This document shows positions 54,694 through 63,000 of a stretch of 64,000 nt of DNA, piece after piece. How positions within the stretch are numbered: the first letter of the stretch is position 1; each line of letters starts with the position of its first letter. Where the stretch lies: positions 186,001 to 250,000 of the forward strand of contig CAZPHQ010000001.1 of assembly GCA_964586675.1 (NCBI GenBank), read 5' to 3'. The translations under genes were made by a program, and so were the position numbers. This DNA comes from JADLGH01 sp964586675 (GTDB taxonomy: Bacteria > Desulfobacterota_D > UBA1144 > Nemesobacterales > UBA2774). The notes below the pieces were generated by a model, which ran no database searches, was not told the origin of the DNA, and saw nothing but the letters and a program-made list of their open reading frames with translations.

Positions 54694-56104
54694 GCTCAAA
54701 GAAGAATGCGGTGTGTTCGGTATTTACGGGAACGCCGAAGCGTCCAACCTGACATACCTCGGCCTTCACGCCCTCCAGCACAGGGGCCAGGAAAGCGCCG
54801 GCATAGTCACGTCCGACGGCGTCAACCTCCACAACCACCGCCAGATGGGCCTCGTCTCCGACATATTCACCGAAGAAATCATATCGCGTCTTCCGGGCCT
54901 TAACGCGATCGGGCATGTCCGCTACTCGACCACCGGCTCGAGCCAGGACAAGAACATGCAGCCCATCGTGATCAACTACTTCCGGGGCGCTCTGGCGATA
55001 GCGCATAACGGTAACCTCACGAACGCCAGGACGCTCAGGGAAGAGCTCGAAGGTGAAGGAGCGATATTCCAGTCGACGACGGACACCGAAGTTATTGTTC
55101 ACCTCATAGCCAAATCCAAGGAAGAGAAGCTCGTTCAGAGGATCATCGAAGCGCTTATCAGGTGTAAGGGCGCCTATTCGCTCCTGTTCCTGACGCCCGA
55201 GGCAATGATAGCTGTGAGGGACCCCTACGGTTTCAGGCCGCTTGTCATGGGCAGGCTCGGGGACTCACCCGTGTTCGCGTCGGAGACGTGCGCATTCGAC
55301 CTCATAGAAGCCGAATACATTAGAGAGGTCGAGCCGGGCGAGATTATAGTAGTTACCAACGACGGCGTGGAATCGTTCAAGCCCTTCGGCGAGGTGCCGC
55401 ACGCGCACTGCGTTTTCGAGTACATCTACTTCGCGCGGCCCGACAGTTTCCTGACAGGCAGAAACGTGTACCAGGTCAGGAAGGCGCTCGGTAAGCAGCT
55501 CGCGATAGAGCATCCGGCCGAGGCCGATATTGTCGTCGCCGTGCCTGATTCCGGCGTGCCCGCCGCCATTGGATTCTCGGAGCAGACGGGCCTCCCGCTC
55601 GAACTCGGACTCTTAAGGAGCCACTACGTCGGGAGGACATTCATCGAGCCCCAGCAGTCGATAAGGAACTTCGGGGTGAGGCTCAAGCTGAACGCGATAA
55701 GGGAAGTGCTCAACGGTAAACGGGTCGTCATAATCGACGACTCGATCGTTAGGGGCACCACGTCGCGAAAGATTGTGAAGATGATACGCGCGGCCGGGGC
55801 GACTGAGGTGCACATGAGAATAAGCTCCCCGCCGACGAAATTCTCGTGTTACTACGGAATCGACACCCCGCTCAAGGAAGAGCTCATCGCCAACTCGCTC
55901 GAAATAGACGAAATCAGGAAATACATAACGTCCGACACCCTCGGCTACCTCAGCCTCGACGGCGTTATGAAAGCTGTCGACGAAACGAAACGCTTCGACA
56001 ACGGAGAGAGCTTCTGCAGCGCCTGCTTCTCCGGCAGATACCCTGTTGAGCTGACAGACCTCAAGAAATCCAAGCACAAACAGCTCGGGCTTTTTGGGGG
56101 GTAA
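54686..56104 (+). CDS. purF: Amidophosphoribosyltransferase
   Basis: 472 residues. N-terminal nucleophile C8 in KEECGVFGIYG follows a short propeptide of the Bacillus type. The PRPP-binding site is VVIIDDSIVRGTT, and two cysteines in SFCSACFSGRYP near the C-terminus with others suggest a 4Fe-4S cluster, as in the Gram-positive-type enzyme. It commits PRPP to purine synthesis. Co-translated with purL. Confidence 0.97.
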   Translation: MAKLKEECGVFGIYGNAEASNLTYLGLHALQHRGQESAGIVTSDGVNLHNHRQMGLVSDIFTEEIISRLPGLNAIGHVRYSTTGSSQDKNMQPIVINYFRGALAIAHNGNLTNARTLREELEGEGAIFQSTTDTEVIVHLIAKSKEEKLVQRIIEALIRCKGAYSLLFLTPEAMIAVRDPYGFRPLVMGRLGDSPVFASETCAFDLIEAEYIREVEPGEIIVVTNDGVESFKPFGEVPHAHCVFEYIYFARPDSFLTGRNVYQVRKALGKQLAIEHPAEADIVVAVPDSGVPAAIGFSEQTGLPLELGLLRSHYVGRTFIEPQQSIRNFGVRLKLNAIREVLNGKRVVIIDDSIVRGTTSRKIVKMIRAAGATEVHMRISSPPTKFSCYYGIDTPLKEELIANSLEIDEIRKYITSDTLGYLSLDGVMKAVDETKRFDNGESFCSACFSGRYPVELTDLKKSKHKQLGLFGG

Positions 56105-56136
56105 AAGAATTCAGCTAAAATTATCATAGCTTAAAT

Positions 56137-56463
56137 CTACCGTGGTATTATGTTTATTGTTTTAACTCGGCGAGGAAACTTACGGAGTAAATAATCAACA
56201 AAGTCTCCAATTATGAGGTTAGGTTTTCCGGCCCCTCGGGTTATAACCCTACAAAAAAGCACATTGGTTCGTGAATCCCATTCAATATTTAGTGCACCTC
56301 TCCTATCCTGATTAATACTATGTATCTTCGCCCATCCAGGAGACCGATCATGACGTTTTTCTTCGGATACATCAAAACCATAGTCATTCAGTTTTGTGTC
56401 TTTTACAATTTGTTGACGCAGGCTTCTGCCTTTTGAACAAATGGCTTGAATTAGTATCTGCAT
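56137..56463 (-). CDS. Small conserved hypothetical protein (108 aa)
   Basis: Starts at the ATG at 56463, 9 nt after GGGAG; a GTG at 56478 is possible. MQILIQAICSKGRSLRQQIV, PGWAKIHSI, RRGALNIEWD and RVITRGAGKPNLIIGDFVDYLL form a pattern I recall from short proteins scattered over unrelated bacteria, without assigned function. Flanking DNA is AT-richer than the neighbours. No export signal. It is next to the VapBC pair, so both could have arrived together. Confidence 0.7.
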   Translation of the reverse strand: MQILIQAICSKGRSLRQQIVKDTKLNDYGFDVSEEKRHDRSPGWAKIHSINQDRRGALNIEWDSRTNVLFCRVITRGAGKPNLIIGDFVDYLLRKFPRRVKTINIIPR

Positions 56464-56542
56464 TTCCCTTGCTCCCACGTATACAAATTAATAACTAATG
56501 AATTATAGTACAATTATCCCGAGAAGGCTTAAACAATTTGCG

Positions 56543-56571
56543 TTGACTTCATGACGATATCATGATATTTT
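56543..56571 (+). promoter_or_regulatory. VapBC promoter predicting a leaderless mRNA
   Basis: TTGACT (56543-56548), 17 nt, TATTTT (56566-56571). The predicted start, about 7 nt later, falls at the A of the VapB ATG (56578). No ribosome-binding site is present upstream of that ATG, consistent with leaderless translation. Confidence 0.55.
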
Positions 56572-56579
56572 CATGATAT
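56557..56579. promoter_or_regulatory. VapBC operator palindrome
   Basis: Perfect 9-bp inverted repeat ATATCATGA (56557-56565) and TCATGATAT (56571-56579) with a 5-nt centre. It overlaps the -10 box and the start codon, as expected for an autoregulatory site of a ribbon-helix-helix antitoxin. Confidence 0.7.
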
Positions 56580-56814
56580 GGCAATCATACAGGTTAAGAA
56601 CGTTCCGGATTCGTTATACAACCGCCTCAAAAGACGCGCAAAGAAGGTGGACAAGACTCTCAGCGACATTGTTCTTGAAGCTATTGAAAAAGAGCTGAAA
56701 AGAAGCGAATGGCGAGAACGGTTTACAAAGCGGCCCTCTTCCGAGCTCGGAGTCTCGGCAGCTTCCCTGCTCGAAGAAGAAAGACGGGAAAGAGATAACG
56801 AGCTCTCGAAATGA
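56578..56814 (+). CDS. vapB: VapB/FitA-type antitoxin (ribbon-helix-helix)
   Basis: 78 residues. MAIIQVKNVPDSLYNRLKRR followed by KTLSDIVLEAIEKEL is the RHH DNA-binding fold of FitA/VapB antitoxins. The C-terminal Arg/Glu-rich tail should block the toxin. Its stop overlaps the next start (ATGA), as usual. Start codon lies within the operator palindrome; no ribosome-binding site. Confidence 0.9.
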   Translation: MAIIQVKNVPDSLYNRLKRRAKKVDKTLSDIVLEAIEKELKRSEWRERFTKRPSSELGVSAASLLEEERRERDNELSK

Positions 56815-57209
56815 AGTTCGTGATCGACGCTTCGGCCGCAGCCGAATATCTTCTCCATACAAGTCTTGGACTCAGGGTGGCGGAGCTTATCGACGATGCA
56901 GAGCTGGCAGCACCGGAGCTGCTCGACGTCGAGATACTGTCCGTCCTGAGACGGGCGGTGCTTAAAAAAAGACTTGATGAAAAGCGGGCGTTATTGACAA
57001 TCGAGGACCTTGCCGGCTGGGATGTCGAGCGTATTTCGCACTCCATCCTGCTTCACGAGGCATGGCGGCACAGGCACAACATCAGCGCCTACGATGCGTT
57101 CTACGTTTCGGCGGCGCGTATATACGATGCACCTTTATTAACTGCGGACGGCCCTCTGTCTAAAGCGCCGGGGCTGGGAATAATAGTCCAGAATATCAGG
57201 CTCGCCTAG
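56811..57209 (+). CDS. vapC: VapC-family PIN-domain ribonuclease toxin
   Basis: 132 residues. PIN-domain acidic residues are in place: VIDASAAAEYLL (D5), the PELLDVEILSVL glutamate near 43, SAYDAFYVSAAR and LLTADGPLS. VapC toxins cleave tRNA or rRNA when the antitoxin is degraded. Overlaps vapB by four bases; convergent with valS with a 4-nt gap. Confidence 0.92.
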   Translation: MKFVIDASAAAEYLLHTSLGLRVAELIDDAELAAPELLDVEILSVLRRAVLKKRLDEKRALLTIEDLAGWDVERISHSILLHEAWRHRHNISAYDAFYVSAARIYDAPLLTADGPLSKAPGLGIIVQNIRLA

Positions 57210-57213
57210 CGGC

Positions 57214-59922
57214 CTACCCAATCTCCCTCAGTTTCCCGAGTACGTCTTCCATCTTCTTTATCTGGAATGAAAGCTCCTCGAATATCTCGCGCTCCTTCTG
57301 GATTATTTCTTCGGGCGCGCGGCTGAGGAAATCTGGATTGGACAGCTTTTTTTCGGTGCGTTCGAGGTCTTTTGAGATCTTGCCTATCTCTTTTTTGATC
57401 CTCTCGGTTTCTTTGGAAACGTCAATGAGTCCTTCGACGGGGAGGAATATTTCCACTCCGGGTATGACCTGCGCGACGGCCTTCAAAGGCTTGTCGCGTT
57501 CCGTTATTTCCATTCCGGTGAGCGTGGCGAGACTCGTGACAAAGCCCTTGTTATTCTCGATCTGCTTTCGGACTTTCTCATTTTCGGGAAGGAGAACGAC
57601 GCTCACCTTCTCCGAGGGATGAAGTCCCAGGACGGCTCTCAGGTTCCGTATGCCGACGACTATCCCTTTCATGAGTTCGACCTCGTCGTGCTCCGTCTGG
57701 AAAATCTGCTCGGGGCTGTATTCCGGGAACGCGCTCTGCATTATGCTCTCGGCCGTTCCGCCGCGAACGCTGCCGAGCTCGACTCCGAATTCCCGGAGCC
57801 TCTGGTAGAGCTCTTCCGTCACGAACGGGGCCATAGGATGCAGGAGCTGAAGGGCTGTCTTGAGCACCCTCACGAGTACTCCCTGCGCCTGCTGCTTTTT
57901 AACAGGGTCGCCGCCGTAGAGCGCGGGCTTTACGGATTCTATATACCAGTCGCAGTACTCCGACCAGAAGAACTGGTACACGTCGCTCGCCGCCTTGTCG
58001 AACTCGTAGCCATCGAGCGACGTCTCGACTTCCTTCACCGTTTCATTCAGCTTCGTGAGTATCCACTTGTCGTAGGTTGAAAGCCCGCTATCCGGCAGCT
58101 TCGCCCCGGCGTCGTAATCTTCGAGGTTCATTATGAGGAAGCGCGAGGCGTTCCATATTTTATTTATAAAATTCCTGTACCCCTGTATAACGGGCATCGA
58201 GAGCTTTATGTCACGGCCCTGCGTCGCGAGGGCTGTCAGGCTGAACCTGAGCGCATCCGCGCCGTTTTCATCGATGACGCCGAGCGGGTCGATGACGTTT
58301 CCACGAGTTTTGCTCATCTTCTGCCCCTTCTCGTCCCTTATGAGGCCGTGGATGTAAACGTCCCGGAACGGCACGTCGTCCATGAACTTTATCCCCTGCA
58401 TTATCATCCTCGCCACCCAGAAGAAGATAATATCAAAGCCTGTGACGAGAACGCTCGTCGGGTAGTAAAGCTTAAGCTCCGGCGTTTCCTCCGGCCAGCC
58501 GAGCGTAGAAAACGGCCAGAGCCCCGACGAGAACCAGGTATCGAGAACGTCGGGGTCGCGAGTAAGCTCCGCGTCTTTCCCGTAATGCTTCCTCGCCGCC
58601 TCATGCGCCTTTTCTTCCGACAGCGCGACGAAGACCTCTCCGTCGGGCCCGTACCAGGCCGGTATCTGGTGCCCCCACCAAAGCTGGCGCGATATGCACC
58701 AGGGCTCTATATTCCGGAGCCATTCGAAATACGTATTCTCCCAGAATTTCGGGACGAACCTGACTTCGCCGCGTTCGACCGCCGCTATAGCCGGCACGGC
58801 CAGCTTTTCGGCGTCGACGTACCACTGCTCCGTGAGCCAGGGCTCTATCACAACGCCCGACCTGTCGCCATAGGGGACCGTATGCGTCGTGTCTTCGACC
58901 TTGTCCAGGAACCCGAGCGCTTCCATATCCTCTATGACGAGCTTTCTCGCCTCGAAGCGATCGAGCCCGCGGTACTTCTCGGGCGCGTTTTCGTTGAGGT
59001 GTGCAGTAGCGTCGAAAATATTCACCATCGGGAGATTATGTCTCCGCCCGACTTCAAAGTCGTTGAAATCGTGCGCAGGCGTAATCTTCACCGCCCCCGT
59101 CCCCTTTTCGGGGTCGCTGTATTCGTCGGCGACTACGGGTATACGCCGCCCGACCAGCGGCAGGATAACGTTCTTTCCGACGAGGAGTTTGTAGCGCTCG
59201 TCGCCCGGATGAACGGCGACCGCGGTATCCCCGAGCATCGTCTCGGGCCTCGTCGTGGCGACTGTGATAAACTCGCCCTCGCTCCCCTCGACGGGATATT
59301 TGAAGTGCCAGAAATGGCCCCTTACCTCCCTCTGCTCGACTTCCAAATCGCTTATGGCAGTCGTCAGCTTCGGGTCCCAGTTTACGAGCCTCTTGTCTTT
59401 ATAAATGAGCTTTTCGTTGTAAAGATCGACGAACACCTTCCTGACAGCGCGCGAAAGATTCTCGTCGAGTGTAAATCTTTCCCTGTCCCAATCCGGTAGG
59501 GCGCCGAGCCGCCGGAGCTGCATTCCAATCGTCCCGCCCGATTCTTCCTTCCACTTCCAGACGCGCTCTATGAACGCGTCCCTCCCCATCTCCGCCCTCG
59601 AAGTTCCTTCCTTCTCGACCTGCCTCTCGACCATCATTTGAGTGGCTATACCGGCATGGTCTGTCCCCGGCACCCAGAGCGCGTCGAACCCCTTCATGCG
59701 CTTGTATCGAATCAATATATCCTGGAGCGTGTTGTTGAGGGCGTGGCCCATGTGGAGCGAGCCCGTGACGTTAGGCGGGGGGATCACTATGGTGAAAGCG
59801 GGAAGCCCGGATTCGGGCGAGGCTTTATGGTAGCCCCTTTGCATCCATTCGGCGTACCATCTCTCTTCAACCTTTTTTGGATCATAAACCTTATCCATCT
59901 GGGTTTTATCGTTCTCGGACAT
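57214..59922 (-). CDS. valS: Valyl-tRNA synthetase
   Basis: 902 residues, full length. Class I signature HMGH at 57-60 (PPPNVTGSLHMGHALN) and KMSK at 535-538. CP1 editing region with TTRPETMLGDTAVAV, and a C-terminal coiled coil (KKEIGKISKDLERTEKKL) that contacts tRNA. Charges tRNA-Val and edits Thr. Follows the rpoC terminator on the same strand, so transcribed separately. Confidence 0.98.
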   Translation of the reverse strand: MSENDKTQMDKVYDPKKVEERWYAEWMQRGYHKASPESGLPAFTIVIPPPNVTGSLHMGHALNNTLQDILIRYKRMKGFDALWVPGTDHAGIATQMMVERQVEKEGTSRAEMGRDAFIERVWKWKEESGGTIGMQLRRLGALPDWDRERFTLDENLSRAVRKVFVDLYNEKLIYKDKRLVNWDPKLTTAISDLEVEQREVRGHFWHFKYPVEGSEGEFITVATTRPETMLGDTAVAVHPGDERYKLLVGKNVILPLVGRRIPVVADEYSDPEKGTGAVKITPAHDFNDFEVGRRHNLPMVNIFDATAHLNENAPEKYRGLDRFEARKLVIEDMEALGFLDKVEDTTHTVPYGDRSGVVIEPWLTEQWYVDAEKLAVPAIAAVERGEVRFVPKFWENTYFEWLRNIEPWCISRQLWWGHQIPAWYGPDGEVFVALSEEKAHEAARKHYGKDAELTRDPDVLDTWFSSGLWPFSTLGWPEETPELKLYYPTSVLVTGFDIIFFWVARMIMQGIKFMDDVPFRDVYIHGLIRDEKGQKMSKTRGNVIDPLGVIDENGADALRFSLTALATQGRDIKLSMPVIQGYRNFINKIWNASRFLIMNLEDYDAGAKLPDSGLSTYDKWILTKLNETVKEVETSLDGYEFDKAASDVYQFFWSEYCDWYIESVKPALYGGDPVKKQQAQGVLVRVLKTALQLLHPMAPFVTEELYQRLREFGVELGSVRGGTAESIMQSAFPEYSPEQIFQTEHDEVELMKGIVVGIRNLRAVLGLHPSEKVSVVLLPENEKVRKQIENNKGFVTSLATLTGMEITERDKPLKAVAQVIPGVEIFLPVEGLIDVSKETERIKKEIGKISKDLERTEKKLSNPDFLSRAPEEIIQKEREIFEELSFQIKKMEDVLGKLREIG

Positions 59923-59950
59923 GGCAACCGTTTAAAACCGAAGGATTATA

Positions 59951-59991
59951 AAGAAAGGGGGCGGGAAACGGGATTTCCGTCGCCTGCCCCC
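59951..59991 (-). terminator. Intrinsic terminator of the rpoBC operon
   Basis: On the minus strand a long imperfect stem with outer arms GGGGGC (59991-59986) and GCCCCC (59962-59957), inner ACGG/CCGT pairing, then TTTCTT (59956-59951). Lies between the rpoC stop and the valS start. Confidence 0.75.
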
Positions 59992-60010
59992 GGAATTTCG
60001 AAGTTTGATT

Positions 60011-63000
60011 TTATTCGTCAGCCGAAGCCGCGGCCGGAACCGGGACTTCGAGAACAGGAACCTCGACGTCGATGTTCCTGTATATCGGGAGACCGGTACC
60101 CGCAGGTATGAGCCTGCCCATGATAACGTTCTCCTTGAGTCCGCGGAGGTTGTCGGCCTTGCCTTCGCAGGCGGCCTCGGTGAGAACCCTTGTCGTCTCC
60201 TGGAACGACGCGGCCGAAAGCCAGCTGTCGGTGCTGAGAGACGCCCTCGTTATGCCGAGGAGGAGGGGCTCCGCCGACGCGGGCCTTCCGCCCTGCGCCA
60301 GCACCCTTTCGTTCTCCTCGAAGAAGATGTGCTTCTCGACCGCTTCCCCGACGAGGAGAATCGTATCTCCCGGGTCCTTTATCCTGACGCGCTTTAACAT
60401 CTGCCTGACTATGGCCTCGATGTGCTTGTCGTTTATCTTAACGCCCTGGAGCCTGTAGACTTCCTGAATCTCGTCCACGAGGTACCTCGTAAGCGCGCGC
60501 TCCCCTCTTATGCGGAGGATATCGTGCGGATTGACGGAGCCGTCGACGAGCTGGTCGCCAGACGTAACGACTTCCCCTTCCCTCACGAGAACGTGCTTTC
60601 CTCTCGGTACGAGGTATTCTTTCTGCTCTCCGACCTCGGGGGTCACTACGACCCTTCTCTTACCCTTGAGGTCCTTACCGTAGCTCACGATACCGTCGAT
60701 CTCGGTTACGACCGCCGGGTCTTTCGGTATCCTCGCTTCGAAGAGCTCGGCCACCCTCGGGAGACCGCCCGTGATGTCCTTGGTCTTAGCAGTGGCTCTC
60801 GCTATTTTGGCCACGACGTCTCCCGCGTTAACGGTGTCGCCTTCGTTGACCTCGATGATGGCCCCTATGGGAAGCGAGTACTGTATGCTCCTGCCGTCGT
60901 CGGTGTGTATGACGAGGCCGGGGTGAACTTCCAGGTTCTTGGATTCTATGACTACCTTCTTGTAAATACCGGTGACTTCGTCGACCTGCTCTTTCAAGGT
61001 TATACCCTGCTCGAGATCGACGAAACCGACCTTCCCGTCGAATTCTGATATAAACGGAGTGGTGTACGGGTCCCATTCCGCGAGTAGCTGTCCTTCTTTA
61101 ACCTTCTGCTCGTCGGCGATCTTCAGCTTCGCGCCGAGTGCGAGCGGGTAGCGCTCCCTCTCGTAGCCCTTGTCGTCCACGATTATAAGCGTTCCGGTAC
61201 GGTTGATGACTACGAAGCTTCCGTCTTTTGTCTCGACCGTCCTTACGCTCTGGAACTTTACGGTTCCTTCATGCGTCGCCTCGAGCGTGCTTTCCGCAGC
61301 CCTCTGGCTCGCGGCGCCTCCGATGTGAAACGTTCTCATCGTAAGCTGCGTTCCCGGCTCGCCGATCGACTGTGCCGCGATGATTCCGACGGCCTCGCCG
61401 ATGTTGACGAGCTTACCGGTTGCGAGGTTTCTGCCGTAGCAGAGCGCGCAAACGCCTATGCGGGTTTCGCAGGTGAGAACCGACCTTATCTTTATCTCGG
61501 TCACGCTCCCGGCCTCGTCTATCCTGGCCGCCGCCTGTTCGTCGATTTCCTGGTTCGGGCGGATTATGATGTCGCCGCTTACAGGATCGGCTATCTCGTC
61601 GAGGGAAACCCTTCCAAGCACCCTGTCGCCGACGCGCTCTATTATCTCGCCGCCTTCGACTAGGTCGCTAACGGTTATGCCTTCTACCGTTCCGCAGTCG
61701 TATTCCTTTATCATGACGTCCTGCGCGACGTCGATGAGCCTTCTCGTCAGGTAGCCCGCGTTCGCCGTCTTGAGCGCCGTGTCCGCAAGTCCTTTTCTCG
61801 CGCCGTGCGTCGAGATGAAGTACTGGAGAACCGTCAGCCCTTCCCTGAAGTTAGACGTGATCGGAGTCTCGATGATTTCGCCCGAAGGCTTGGCCATAAG
61901 GCCCCTCATGCCGGCGAGCTGCCGGACCTGGGTCTGGCTTCCCCTCGCACCCGAATCGATCATCATGTATATAGGGTTCGAGCTCGCGCCCCTTTTAACG
62001 GTGCCGTCGTCGCCTAGTATCTCTTCGTACGAGATATCTCTCATCATTTCCTGGGCGACGTCGTCGCTCGTCCTCGCCCAGATGTCGATTACCTTGTTAT
62101 ATCTCTCGCCGTCCGTTATGAGGCCGTGAGAGTACTGGTTCTGAACCTTTACGACTTCGTCCTGGGCCTTCTGGAGAAGCTCTTTCTTCCTCACCGGAAT
62201 GCTCATGTCGTCTATCGATATCGATATTCCGGCCTTGGTCGAATACTTGAACCCGAGCGTCCTCATACGGTCGGCCAGGATCACGGTATTCTTTCCGCCC
62301 GCCATCCTGAAGCAGGTGTCGACGAGCTCCTCGATGGCCCTCTTTGTCATGACCCTGTTCACGAGCTCGAACGGTATGTCCCTCGGCATGATGTTGTAAA
62401 GTATCACGCGTCCGGCCGTCGTTTCGTAGAGCTTCCCGTTTACGCGCACCTTTATCTTCGCGTGTATGCCTATCTCGCCCGAGTCGTACGCCATGTGCAC
62501 TTCGTCGATGCCGGAGAATATCTTGCCGTCTCCCTTGTCCTCCGCCATGTCCCTCGTCATGTAGTAGATGCCGAGGACGATGTCCTGCGTCGGGAGGATT
62601 ATCGGCTTTCCGTGCGCCGGCGAGAGAATGTTGTTCGTCGACATGACGAGCGCCCTGCACTCCGTCTGCGCCTCTATCGAAAGGGGCACGTGAACGGCCA
62701 TCTGGTCGCCGTCGAAGTCCGCGTTATAGGCCGGGCAGACGAGCGGGTGAATCTGTATAGCCTTGTCTTCGATGAGTATCGGCTCGAACGCCTGGATGCT
62801 GAGCCTGTGGAGCGTGGGCGCGCGGTTCAGCAGCACCGGGTGCTCCTTTATAACTTCGTCGAGGGCGTCCCATACTATCGGGGCCTCCTGCTCGACGAGC
62901 TTCTTCGCAATTTTTATGGTGGCGGCGGCCCCCCACTTTTCGAGCTTCTGGTAGATGAACGGCCTGAAAAGCTCGAGGCCCATCTGCTTCGGAATGCCGC

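Noticed and set aside
58348..59499. A 383-codon frame opposite valS
   Set aside because: valS is intact and full length with all motifs; the antisense translation has none.
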